Origin: JBBCJT01 sp037190665
GTDB taxonomy: Bacteria; Pseudomonadota; Alphaproteobacteria; Acetobacterales; Acetobacteraceae
Reading direction: 5' to 3'
NCBI GenBank assembly: GCA_037190665.1
Contig: JBBCJT010000234.1
Coordinates: 1-16,596, forward strand
DNA: 16,596 nucleotides
Shown piece by piece: positions 7,654-14,903 of the stretch. The notes below the pieces were generated by a model that saw only the letters and a program-made list of their open reading frames with translations, was not told the DNA's origin and made no database searches. The position numbers and the translations under genes are program-made. Positions within the stretch are counted from its first letter, which is position 1. Every line of letters starts with the position of its first letter.

Positions 7654-9252
7654 ATGACGACAGAACGAAAAGCCGGCCGTTCACGGCATGCGCTGACGGG
7701 GCTCGGCCTCGCCGTCCTGATGGCGCCGATGCCGCTCGCCGCGCAGACGATCACCATCGGCCTCGCCGCGCCGGCGACCACCGTCGACCCCCATTTCTTC
7801 AACGGCACGCCGACGAAGGCCCTGGCGCTGCACATCTTCGACCGGCTGGTGGAGCAGGACCTCAACAACAAGCTGGTGCCCGGCCTCGCGCTGAGCTGGC
7901 GGCCGCTGGAGGAGACGGTCTGGGAGTTCAGGCTGCGGCCCGGCGTGCGCTTCAGCAACGGCCAGCCGCTGCTGCCCGAGGACATCGCCTTCACGGTCGA
8001 ACGCGCGCGCGACGTGCCCAACAGCCCCGGCGGCTTCGCCGGCATCGTGCGGCAGATCACCCGCGTCGAGATCGTCGACCCGACCACGATCCGCATCCAC
8101 ACCAACGCGCCCGCGCCCAACCTGCCCAACGACCTGTCGAACCTCGCCATCATCTCGAAGGCCGTGGGCCAGGGCGCGACCACGGAGGACTACAACACCG
8201 GCAAGGCCGCGATCGGCACCGGCCCGTTCCGGCTGGTCCGCTTCACGCACGGCCAAGGCATCGACTACGAGCGCAACAACGACTGGTGGGGCCCGCGGCC
8301 GGACTGGGAGCGCGCTTCGTTCAAGTACCTGCCGAATGCGGGCGCGCGCAGCGCGGCGGTGCTGTCGGGCGCGGTGGACGTGATCGATGCGCCCTCGCCC
8401 AACGACCTGCCGCGCTTCAGCCAGAACCCCGACTTCAAGGTCTATTCCCATCAGGGCATGCGGCTGATCTACCTGGCCCCGGACCAGGGCGGCGACGATC
8501 CCTCCGCCTTCATCACCGGCGCTGACGGCCAGAGGCTGGAGCGCAATCCGCTGCGCGACCAGCGCGTCCGCCGCGCGCTGTCGATCGCCATCAACCGCGA
8601 GGCATTGTCGGAACGGGTGATGCAGGGCACGGCATCGCCCAACGGGCAGTGGGTGCCGGAAGGGACGTATTCGTACAATCCGGACGCCCGGGTGCCGCCC
8701 TTCGATCCGGACGGGGCGAAGAGGCTGCTCGCCGAGGCCGGCTATCCGAACGGCTTCCGGATCACCGTGCATGCCACCAACGATTCACGCCCCACGGACC
8801 CGATCACCGTTCAGGCCGTGGCGCAGATGTGGGCGCGGATCGGCGTGCCGACCACGGTGGAGACGATGCCCGCGGCGGCCTTCTCCTCGCGCTCGCTCAA
8901 GCGCGAGTTCGCCATGAGCCTGTGGGGCTGGGGCAGCAACTCGGGCGAGTCCGGCTACGCGCTGATCAACGTCGTCAACACGCCCGACCGCGCCCGCGGC
9001 ACCGGCGCCTACAACAGGGCGTGGTACTCGAACCCCGCGGTCGACGCGCTGACCGCGAAGGCGATGTCCACGCTGGACGCGGACGCCCGCGAGGCGCTGC
9101 TGCGCGAGGCGGTCGGCGTCGCGATGAACGATGTCGGCTTCATCCCCCTCTATCAGCTCCGCAACTTCTGGGTGGCGCGGAAGGGGATCGTCTATGAGGC
9201 GAGCGGACATGAGCGGACCAACGCCATGGCCGCCCATATCGCGAAGCCCTGA
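7654..9252 (+). CDS. ABC transporter substrate-binding protein, SBP_bac_5, Sec-exported (second copy)
   Basis: A 532-aa periplasmic binding protein closing the operon. A Sec signal spans residues 1-31, with a hydrophobic core LTGLGLAVLMAPMPLAA and no twin-arginine motif. Family features are VDPHFF at 44-49, VPGLALSW at 75-82, FSNGQPLLPEDIAF at 100-113, AAIGTGPF at 185-192, NDWWGP at 209-214 and RVRRALSIAIN at 304-314. It is a clear paralogue of the first SBP; both carry a DG(K/Q)xL(D/E)RNPL(K/R)D segment before the RVR helix. It starts 34 nt after the serine hydrolase gene, with AGGGA upstream. Two different binding proteins in one operon suggest two related ligands, for example parent compound and partial hydrolysis product, for one permease encoded elsewhere. 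The ligand is unknown. Confidence 0.93.
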   Translation: MTTERKAGRSRHALTGLGLAVLMAPMPLAAQTITIGLAAPATTVDPHFFNGTPTKALALHIFDRLVEQDLNNKLVPGLALSWRPLEETVWEFRLRPGVRFSNGQPLLPEDIAFTVERARDVPNSPGGFAGIVRQITRVEIVDPTTIRIHTNAPAPNLPNDLSNLAIISKAVGQGATTEDYNTGKAAIGTGPFRLVRFTHGQGIDYERNNDWWGPRPDWERASFKYLPNAGARSAAVLSGAVDVIDAPSPNDLPRFSQNPDFKVYSHQGMRLIYLAPDQGGDDPSAFITGADGQRLERNPLRDQRVRRALSIAINREALSERVMQGTASPNGQWVPEGTYSYNPDARVPPFDPDGAKRLLAEAGYPNGFRITVHATNDSRPTDPITVQAVAQMWARIGVPTTVETMPAAAFSSRSLKREFAMSLWGWGSNSGESGYALINVVNTPDRARGTGAYNRAWYSNPAVDALTAKAMSTLDADAREALLREAVGVAMNDVGFIPLYQLRNFWVARKGIVYEASGHERTNAMAAHIAKP

Positions 9253-9260
9253 CAGGCGGA

Positions 9261-9290
9261 CCGCCGCTGCCGGGGCAACGGCAGCGGCGG
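9261..9290. terminator. Bidirectional intrinsic terminator hairpin between convergent SBP genes
   Basis: A perfect 12-bp stem (CCGCCGCTGCCG at 9261-9272, its complement at 9279-9290) closes a 6-nt loop, GGGCAA. It fills most of the 55-nt gap between two convergent genes. No U-tract follows on either side, which is common in very GC-rich genomes. Confidence 0.75.
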
Positions 9291-9307
9291 CCCCCGGCGG
9301 CCTGGTG

Positions 9308-10912
9308 TCAGTTGCGCGGATGCGCGCGCATGGCCGCCGTCATCTCCGAACTGCCCGCGTTGCCGCTGTCGTAGGTGATGTTGGAGCGGGAGGCGTACAG
9401 CACCGGCGCGGAGAACAGCGGGATCAGCACGCGCGCGTCGATGGCGCGCCGCCCCGCCGCCTGCAGGAAGGCCACCCGCTTCGCCGGATCGGGTTCGGCG
9501 ATCGCCGCCTGCACGTTGCGGTCCACCTCCGCATCCGACCAGCCGGCACGGTTGCTCGCACCGAGCTTCCGCGCCGGATCGAAGGTGTGGAACACGGCGG
9601 CGAGCGTGTAGTTCGCATCGCCCATCGTGTTGCTCCATGCGCCGAGGAACAGCGGGCTCGGGTTGTTGTTGGGGCGGATGCGGCCGAAATAGACGCTCGC
9701 GGGGATCGCCTGGACGTCCACGCGGATGCCGATGCGGGCCAGAAGCTGCCCGACCGTCTGGCAGACCTGCGCGTCGGCGACGTAGCGGTCGTTGGTGCAG
9801 GTCAGCGTGGTGGCGAACCCGTTCGGGTAGCCCGCCTGCTGCATCAGCGCCTTCGCTTCCTCGACATCGAAGGGATCGGGCTGCGCGTCATCGACGTTGC
9901 CGGTGATCCCCTGCACGCCGATCTGGCTCGCGATCCGCCCATAGCCGTTGAGCAGGCTGCGGTTCATTCCGTCGCGGTTCATCGCGAGCGACATCGCGCG
10001 GCGCACCCGCGCATCGCGCAGCGGATTGCGGTTGTCGCCGGGTCCCGCCTGCTGGCCCGACTTGTCGGTGAGGTTCACGCCGACGAACATCACCCGCGTC
10101 GAGCTGCCCTGATGCACGGTGATGCCCGCGCGCGTGGCCAGCATCGCCGCATCGCGGATCGGCACCGCCTCGATCAGGTCGACATCGCCCGCAAGCAGGG
10201 CCGCGACGCGCGCGGCATCGTTCGCGATCACCTTGAACTGGACGCGGTCCCATTCCGCCTTGGTGCCCCAGTAGTCGCGGAACGGCGCCAGCACCAGCGT
10301 GTCGCGTCCGGTGTAGGAGACGAGGCGATACGGCCCGGTGCCGATCGCGGCCTTGCCGGAGTTGAAATCGTCCGTCGAAGCGCCTTCCGCCACGCGCTTC
10401 GAGAGCATCTGGAGCTTGGCGATCTGGTTCAGCAGCATCGGGTGGTGCTGCTGGGTGACGAGGTCGACGGTGTAGTCGTCCACCTTGCGCACCTCGGTCA
10501 CGCCGAGAAGGTAGCTCGTGTATGGCGCGGGGTTGTTCGGGACGTTCGGCACCCGCTGCAGGGTGAACACCACGTCGTCCGCCGTGAACGGCGTGCCGTC
10601 ATGGAAGGTCACGCCGCGGCGCAGATGGAAGCGCCAGACATTGTCGCCGACCGGCGTCCAGGATTCGGCGAGATCGGCATGCAGCTTGCCGAACTGGTCG
10701 ATGTCTGTGAGCGCGCCGTAGATGTGCTGGTTGTAGGCGATGCTCGTATCCAGCAGCAGGAAGTGCGGATCGAGATTGGGCGTGCCGGTCGTCCCGACAC
10801 GCAAATCCGCGGCCTGCGCGGCCGACGCCATCGACAGGCCGGCAAGGATGGAGAACAGCCTGACCAGCCGTCCCGGACTCGTCCCCGATCGCCTGGGCGT
10901 AACGTGTTGCAC
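9308..10912 (-). CDS. ABC transporter substrate-binding protein, SBP_bac_5, Sec-exported (third copy)
   Basis: A 534-aa periplasmic binding protein, convergent with the operon. The start is set at GTG 10912 by AAGGGGG six nt upstream. From there a Sec signal follows (RLVRLFSILAGLSMASAAQA, cleavage near 34/35), and the mature protein begins ADLRVGTTG. Family hallmarks are LDPHF at 47-51, FHDGTPFTADDVVFTL at 103-118, AAIGTGPYRL at 188-197 and NPLRDARVRRAMSLAMN in the middle. It shares with the other two SBPs an F/Y-N-x-G-x-AAIGTG stretch, marking them as close paralogues, but its own operon partners are not visible. It may serve the same permease or be an independently expressed orphan binding protein. 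Frame extension upstream to 11014 is possible but gives an arginine-rich leader without export logic, so it was not used. Confidence 0.92.
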   Translation of the reverse strand: MQHVTPRRSGTSPGRLVRLFSILAGLSMASAAQAADLRVGTTGTPNLDPHFLLLDTSIAYNQHIYGALTDIDQFGKLHADLAESWTPVGDNVWRFHLRRGVTFHDGTPFTADDVVFTLQRVPNVPNNPAPYTSYLLGVTEVRKVDDYTVDLVTQQHHPMLLNQIAKLQMLSKRVAEGASTDDFNSGKAAIGTGPYRLVSYTGRDTLVLAPFRDYWGTKAEWDRVQFKVIANDAARVAALLAGDVDLIEAVPIRDAAMLATRAGITVHQGSSTRVMFVGVNLTDKSGQQAGPGDNRNPLRDARVRRAMSLAMNRDGMNRSLLNGYGRIASQIGVQGITGNVDDAQPDPFDVEEAKALMQQAGYPNGFATTLTCTNDRYVADAQVCQTVGQLLARIGIRVDVQAIPASVYFGRIRPNNNPSPLFLGAWSNTMGDANYTLAAVFHTFDPARKLGASNRAGWSDAEVDRNVQAAIAEPDPAKRVAFLQAAGRRAIDARVLIPLFSAPVLYASRSNITYDSGNAGSSEMTAAMRAHPRN

Positions 10913-10918
10913 TGATGG

Positions 10919-10925
10919 CCCCCTT
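10919..10925 (-). promoter_or_regulatory. Ribosome binding site selecting the GTG start of the third SBP gene
   Basis: On the minus strand AAGGGGG is followed by 6 nt and then GTG at 10912. It is the only strong site near the plausible signal-peptide start. Confidence 0.75.
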
Positions 10926-11291
10926 GTTCTGGTTGCTCGGCGGGCTGCGCGACGGTGGCGCTTCCTGCAACGAACTTGCGGCCTTCGCCGCCGGCCATCC
11001 AATACGAATCGCACACCTCCTCATGAGGCGCGGTTATGGGGGCGGAGCGGGGGAGAGGGGTTCGGGACGGGTGCGTGCGCTGCACAACCGGCCATTGAAC
11101 GTCACGCGCCCGCCGGAAGGCGCCTTCGCCACAGATGCTGGCTGACCTCCGGCCCTTGGTGCAATCCGCTTGCGATCACCGGTCAGGCGGCCGGGGCGCT
11201 GAACAGATCAGGCACCGCACCGGCCCGCGCAGCGTATGCGGTGACGTTACGGGCTCACCACGCGGCCGGCTACAACCCCGCCGAGCCTTGC

Positions 11292-11335
11292 CGATGGCGC
11301 CTCGTCAGGGGGCGCAGCAACGGTATCAGCCATCG
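11292..11335 (-). terminator. Possible weak terminator after the MFS exporter gene
   Basis: Seven-bp complementary arms (11292-11298 and 11329-11335) lie 14 nt past the exporter stop. An overlapping inner GCGCC/GGCGC pairing sits between them. The 30-nt interior and the absence of a U-tract make this tentative. Confidence 0.25.
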
Positions 11336-11348
11336 AGGGGCCGCACCG

Positions 11349-12593
11349 CTATCCGGCGTTGCCCGACGCGTCCTTCGGCCACAGATCGGCCCGCCAGCGC
11401 AGCAGGATCAGCGCCGTGCTGGCGAAGCCGAGCGCGCCGTACAGCGTCGCCGTGCCGGCGAAGCCCAGCGTCTCGATCAGCGGCCCGGCGGCGAGCAGTC
11501 CGATCGGTAGCCCGTACACCGCGAGCGTTCGCATCCCCATGATGCGCCCGCGCAGCGCCGGCGGCGCGCCGCGCAGCAGCAGCACCGCCATCGGCAGGAT
11601 GCACATCCCCTGCGCAACGCCGATCAGCACCAGCACCGGCAGCCCCGTCGCGACGCTGCCGCTCTGCCCGAACACCACGATCAGCGCGTGCCAGGCGAGG
11701 CTCGCCAGCACCATCATCCGCGCCGGCCGGACCGCGGCCCCCATGCGGCTGAGGAGCAGCGCGGCCATGATCGCCCCCAGCCCGCCGCCGGCGAGCAGAT
11801 AGCCCAGCCCCGTCTGGCTCGTGCCGTACACCTCGCGGGCCACGTAGGGCAGCAGGCCGAGCAGGAAGGGATAGGCCGTCAGATTGACGAGGAAGGCGAG
11901 GATCATCGCCGCGAGCTGGGCCGGCGCCTCCCACACCGCGCGCGCCGCATCGCGCAGGTCGCCCCAGGGCGAGATGCGCGTCGGCACCCCCGCGCCGGCC
12001 GGCCGGCCGGCGATGCCGAGCGTCAGCAGCGCGCTGACGACGTAGAGCACGATCACCACGGCATAGGCCCACCCCATGCCAAGCAGCGCCACCACGCCCG
12101 CACCCGCGAGCGCGCCGGCGATCCGCGCCGAATCCGTGGTGATGCGCCCGAAGCTGATCGCGCTCATCAGCCGGTCGGACGGCATCGTCTCGCCGACCAG
12201 CACGGTGCGCACGCTCATCTCCGACGGTCGCACCATCCCCGAGGCGCCGGAGATGACGAGGACGAGGACGGGGGAAAGCATGCCGGCGACGAACAGCCCC
12301 AGCACCACCATGGCGAGCAGCGCGTAGCTCACGCGCATCAGGCCGAGCAGGTTGCGGTGGCCGATCCGGTCGCCCGCCAGTCCGAACGCGGGCGCGATCA
12401 GCGTACCGAGGAACTGCAGCGATCCGAAGACCGTGAGCAGGAACACGGACTCCGTCTGGACCAGGATGTACCAGCCGAGGATCAGCGTCTCCATCTCGAA
12501 CGCCCAGGAGGTCGCGAGATCGGAGGGCCACTGGAAGCGGTAGCTGCGGATGGCGAAGGGCGCGAAGGCCGAAAGGCGGGCCGGCTGCTTCAT
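11349..12593 (-). CDS. MFS transporter, MFS_3/EntS-like exporter
   Basis: A 414-aa inner-membrane protein, the usual length for the family, with roughly 12 hydrophobic segments. It opens MKQPARLSAFAPFAIRSYRF, the short basic N-terminus plus (R)SYRF lead typical of MFS_3 exporters. The first-half signature loop is GLAGDRIGHR (71-80), matching MFS motif A. A second cytoplasmic signature, PPALRGRIMGMR (344-355), follows helix 10 as in EntS-like proteins. Relatives export siderophores, metals or drugs; the substrate here cannot be inferred. The ATG at 12593 was chosen because the frame upstream runs into the REP-like repeats and encodes low-complexity residues. No good ribosome binding site is visible. 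It stands alone: upstream is the repeat array, downstream a 436-bp gap. Confidence 0.88.
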   Translation of the reverse strand: MKQPARLSAFAPFAIRSYRFQWPSDLATSWAFEMETLILGWYILVQTESVFLLTVFGSLQFLGTLIAPAFGLAGDRIGHRNLLGLMRVSYALLAMVVLGLFVAGMLSPVLVLVISGASGMVRPSEMSVRTVLVGETMPSDRLMSAISFGRITTDSARIAGALAGAGVVALLGMGWAYAVVIVLYVVSALLTLGIAGRPAGAGVPTRISPWGDLRDAARAVWEAPAQLAAMILAFLVNLTAYPFLLGLLPYVAREVYGTSQTGLGYLLAGGGLGAIMAALLLSRMGAAVRPARMMVLASLAWHALIVVFGQSGSVATGLPVLVLIGVAQGMCILPMAVLLLRGAPPALRGRIMGMRTLAVYGLPIGLLAAGPLIETLGFAGTATLYGALGFASTALILLRWRADLWPKDASGNAG

Positions 12594-12664
12594 GTCGGGC
12601 GGCTGGCTGGCTGGAGTGGCGTCGGGCCATCGCTTCGCACGCGAGGAGCCGCGGGGATGCCCAT

Positions 12665-13160
12665 CCTCTCCCTTGTGCGGGAACCATGCGGACGGGCCGA
12701 GGCAGGAAGCATCCCGCAAGGTCCCCTCTCCCGCTTGGCGGGAGAGGGACAGGGTGAGGGGGTTTGCGCGGGGGCGAGACGGCGCCGTGGTGCCGGCGGA
12801 CGCACCCTCACCCCGGCCCTCTTCCGCACGCGGGAGGGGGAGAAGGCAAGGAGCGTCGCGCAACGTCCCCTCTCCCGCCCGGCAGGAGAGAGACACAGTG
12901 AGGGGAGACGCGCGGGGGCGAGACGGCACCGTGATGCTGGCGGACGCACCCTCACCCCGGCCCTCTCCCGCACGCGGGAGAGGGAGTAGGCAAGGAGCGT
13001 CGCGCAACTTCCCCTCTCCCACCAGGCGGGAAAGGGACGGAGTGAAGGGGGTTGGGCGGGGGCGAGACATCGCCGTGGTGTTGGTCGGCGGACCCTCGCG
13101 GCGGCCCTCTCCCGCAGGCGGGAGAGAGAGATTTCCCGCTCGCCCCGAAATCGCGGGAGA
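12665..13160. repeat. REP/BIME-like array: three tandem 144-bp units of paired inverted hairpins
   Basis: Units begin at 12721, 12865 and 13009, spaced exactly 144 bp. Each holds hairpin P1 near offset 3 and hairpin P2 at offset 96, both with the core CCCTCTCCCGC and its complement. P1 in unit 1 is a perfect 11-bp stem (12724-12734 with 12738-12748). P2 in unit 2 is a perfect 11-bp stem with a 2-nt loop (12961-12971 with 12974-12984). P1 is followed by GGGTGAGGG and P2 preceded by CCCTCACCC, so the two are inverted copies of one element, as in bacterial BIMEs. Units 1 and 2 are about 89% identical by eye; unit 3 is more diverged. A decayed half-unit precedes unit 1 (from 12665) and a fragment, TCCCGC/GCGGGA, follows unit 3 (13134-13158). 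Confidence 0.85.
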
Positions 13161-13311
13161 AAGATCGTGGGGCCGGGCGCGTCAGCGATCCGCGCCGCGC
13201 GTATCATGCCCGCCCGTCCGACACGGCGAAGGCGCAAGCCGCCCTCGCCAGCCCGGTTGTCACCGGTCACGCTTCCCCCTCGTTGGCGTCCTCCCGGGAG
13301 CCTGTCACGCC

Positions 13312-13334
13312 CGGGCGGACACCGATACCGCCCG
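13312..13334 (-). terminator. Intrinsic terminator hairpin after the RidA-family gene
   Basis: A perfect 7-bp stem (CGGGCGG at 13312-13318 with CCGCCCG at 13328-13334) and a 9-nt loop lie 2 nt beyond the stop codon. There is no U-tract. It would end the DUF465-purE-purK-ridA transcript. Confidence 0.6.
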
Positions 13335-13336
13335 TG

Positions 13337-13714
13337 TCAGGCGGGCAGGGCTGCCGTGATGATGATCTCGATCAGGTCGCCTTCCGGCATGCGGGACTCG
13401 ACGAAGGAGCGCACCGGGCCGAACCCGTGCGGCATCCACGCATTCCACACCTCGTCGAAGGCCGGCTTGTTGTCATGGTCGGTGACCACGACTTCCGCCT
13501 TCACGATGCGGGTCCGGTCGAGCCCGGCTTCCTTCAGGTAGCCGTCGAGCTGCCCCAGCACGCCCCGCGTCTGCGCACGGATGTCCTGCGTGCGGTCCGG
13601 TGAAACGCCCACGGCCCACATGAAGCCGCCGCCGCCCGGCAGGCGGTAGATCGCCATGGCGGATTTGCTCGGCAGTTCCGAACTGCGGATGCGCGAAATG
13701 TCCTGTGCCGTCAT
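13337..13714 (-). CDS. RidA-family (YjgF/YER057c/UK114) protein
   Basis: A 125-aa small cytoplasmic protein of normal RidA length. RidA enzymes hydrolyse reactive enamine/imine intermediates from PLP enzymes and usually form trimers. The C-terminal core is recognisable: GPVRSFVESRMPEGDLIEI (99-117), with Arg102 matching the substrate-carboxylate-binding Arg105 and Glu116 matching Glu120 of E. coli RidA. The front loop reads FMWAVGVSPD instead of the usual ITSGQIP, so it belongs to a divergent subgroup and may act on a different imine or lack deaminase activity. ATG 13714 is preferred over ATG 13726 because GGAG lies 6 nt before it. It follows purK by 40 nt and is likely co-transcribed. Confidence 0.88.
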   Translation of the reverse strand: MTAQDISRIRSSELPSKSAMAIYRLPGGGGFMWAVGVSPDRTQDIRAQTRGVLGQLDGYLKEAGLDRTRIVKAEVVVTDHDNKPAFDEVWNAWMPHGFGPVRSFVESRMPEGDLIEIIITAALPA

Positions 13715-13754
13715 GTCCGTCTCCATTCCCGAATGAAAAGCCGCCGCTTCGCGG

Positions 13755-14903
13755 TCAGGCCTCGTCGGCCGCGGCCAGCCCCGCGGTCTCCAGCACCGCC
13801 GCCACCCCCGCATCGCCGGGCAGCCCGCCCCAGGGGAACAGCGTGTTCACATGCCCCATCTTCCGGCCCGGCCGCGCCTCGGTCTTCCCGTAGTGATGCG
13901 GGATCAGGCCCGGTGCGGAGACGATGCGCGGCCACAGGCCGATCTCGTCGGGGCCGACAAGGTTCTTCATCACCGCATCCGCATGCCGCATGGCGGGCGG
14001 CAGCTTCAGGCCGGCCACCGCGCGGACATGCGCCTCGAACTGGCTCATGGGGCAGGCGTCCATGGTCCAGTGGCCGGAATTGTGCGGCCGGGGCGCGATC
14101 TCGTTGGCGAGCACGAAGCCCTCGCGGTCGAGGAAGAACTCGACGCAGAGCAGCCCGACCAGATCCAGCGCCTCGGCCACCCGGGTCGCGGCGGCGCGGG
14201 CGGCGGCGGCCGCCTCCTGCGTCACGCGGGCCGGGGCGAAGGTCAGGTCGAGAATGCCGTCGCGGTGGCGGTTCTCCACCGTGTCGAAGGCGGAAACCGC
14301 GCCGTCCGCGCCCCGCGCCAGCACCACGGACAGCTCGGCGGCGAAATCGACGAAGCCTTCCAGCACCAGCGGCTTCGGTGCCAGCCGGGCGAAGGCGGGC
14401 GCGAGGTCAGCGGGGTCGCGCAGCACCGCCTGGCCCTTGCCGTCGTAGCCGAGCCGGCTGGTCTTGAGCACGGCGGGCAGGCCGAGCGTGGCGACCGCCG
14501 CCTCCAGCTCCGCCAGCGAGGACACCGCCGCCCAGGGCGCGGTCTTCACGCCGGCGCCGTTGAGGAAGGTCTTTTCCGCGAGCCGGTCCTGGCTGATGCG
14601 CAGCACCGCGGGCGACGGCCGCACCGGCACCAGCGAGGCGAGCAGGTCGAGCCCGGCCGCGCTCACGTTCTCGAACTCGAAGCTGACCACGTCCACCGCG
14701 CCGGCGAAGGCGCGCAGCGCCGCCTCGTCCTCGTAGTCGGCGACGGTGATCGCGGTCGCGACCTGTGCGGCCGGCCCGTCCGCCTCGGGCGAGAGGATGT
14801 GCGTGCGGTAGCCCAGCCGGGCGGCCGCCATCGCCGACATGCGGCCGAGCTGGCCGCCGCCGACGATGCCGATCGTCGCCCCGGGCGGGAGCGGGCGGCT
14901 CAC
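13755..14903 (-). CDS. purK: N5-carboxyaminoimidazole ribonucleotide synthase PurK
   Basis: A 382-aa ATP-grasp enzyme, normal length. It carboxylates 5-aminoimidazole ribonucleotide with bicarbonate and ATP to give N5-CAIR in de novo purine synthesis. Visible motifs are the N-terminal IGIVGGGQLGRM (11-22), FEFENV (75-80), the ATP-grasp lysine segment KTSRLGYDGKGQ (147-158), the metal-binding EIAPRPHNSGHWT (268-280) and HHYGK near 336-340. The GTG start at 14903 overlaps the purE stop in the tetranucleotide GTGA, without a close ribosome binding site. Translation is therefore probably coupled to purE, whose product uses N5-CAIR directly. Confidence 0.97.
   Translation of the reverse strand: MSRPLPPGATIGIVGGGQLGRMSAMAAARLGYRTHILSPEADGPAAQVATAITVADYEDEAALRAFAGAVDVVSFEFENVSAAGLDLLASLVPVRPSPAVLRISQDRLAEKTFLNGAGVKTAPWAAVSSLAELEAAVATLGLPAVLKTSRLGYDGKGQAVLRDPADLAPAFARLAPKPLVLEGFVDFAAELSVVLARGADGAVSAFDTVENRHRDGILDLTFAPARVTQEAAAAARAAATRVAEALDLVGLLCVEFFLDREGFVLANEIAPRPHNSGHWTMDACPMSQFEAHVRAVAGLKLPPAMRHADAVMKNLVGPDEIGLWPRIVSAPGLIPHHYGKTEARPGRKMGHVNTLFPWGGLPGDAGVAAVLETAGLAAADEA

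Larger units (their letters stand above)
10913..11348. other. 436-bp gene-free region upstream of the third SBP gene
   Basis: No convincing gene on either strand; open frames here are arginine-rich and lack ribosome binding sites. It must hold the promoter and leader of the third SBP gene and the 3' end of the exporter transcript. Visible short symmetries are the 10-bp palindrome CCTCATGAGG (11019-11028), the 12-bp palindrome GAAGGCGCCTTC (11116-11127) and the arms CGATGGC/GCCATCG (11292-11298 and 11329-11335). No clear -35/-10 pair was found. Confidence 0.6.
12594..13336. other. 743-bp gene-free region between ridA-family and MFS genes, mostly repeats
   Basis: About 500 bp (12665-13160) are the REP-like array listed separately. 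The long open frames across it on both strands exist because the repeat period, 144 bp, is a multiple of three; their translations are repetitive Pro/Arg/Ser/Gly. The 71 bp next to the exporter must contain its promoter, but no consensus is seen. The remaining 13161-13336 contains the ridA-side terminator hairpin and nothing else recognisable. Confidence 0.7.

Noticed and set aside
4535..8183. Long minus-strand open frames opposite the GGT-like and serine hydrolase genes
   Set aside because: Codon-bias shadows of the plus-strand genes; no motifs and no start signals.
12721..13152. CRISPR-like appearance of regularly spaced repeats
   Set aside because: The whole 144-bp unit repeats, including the parts between hairpins, so there are no unique spacers; no cas genes are present.
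12550..13359. Long plus-strand open frame (269 codons) and its minus-strand counterparts across the repeat region
   Set aside because: They follow the 144-bp in-phase repeats, encode repetitive Pro/Arg/Ser/Gly, and have no ribosome binding site or recognisable domain.
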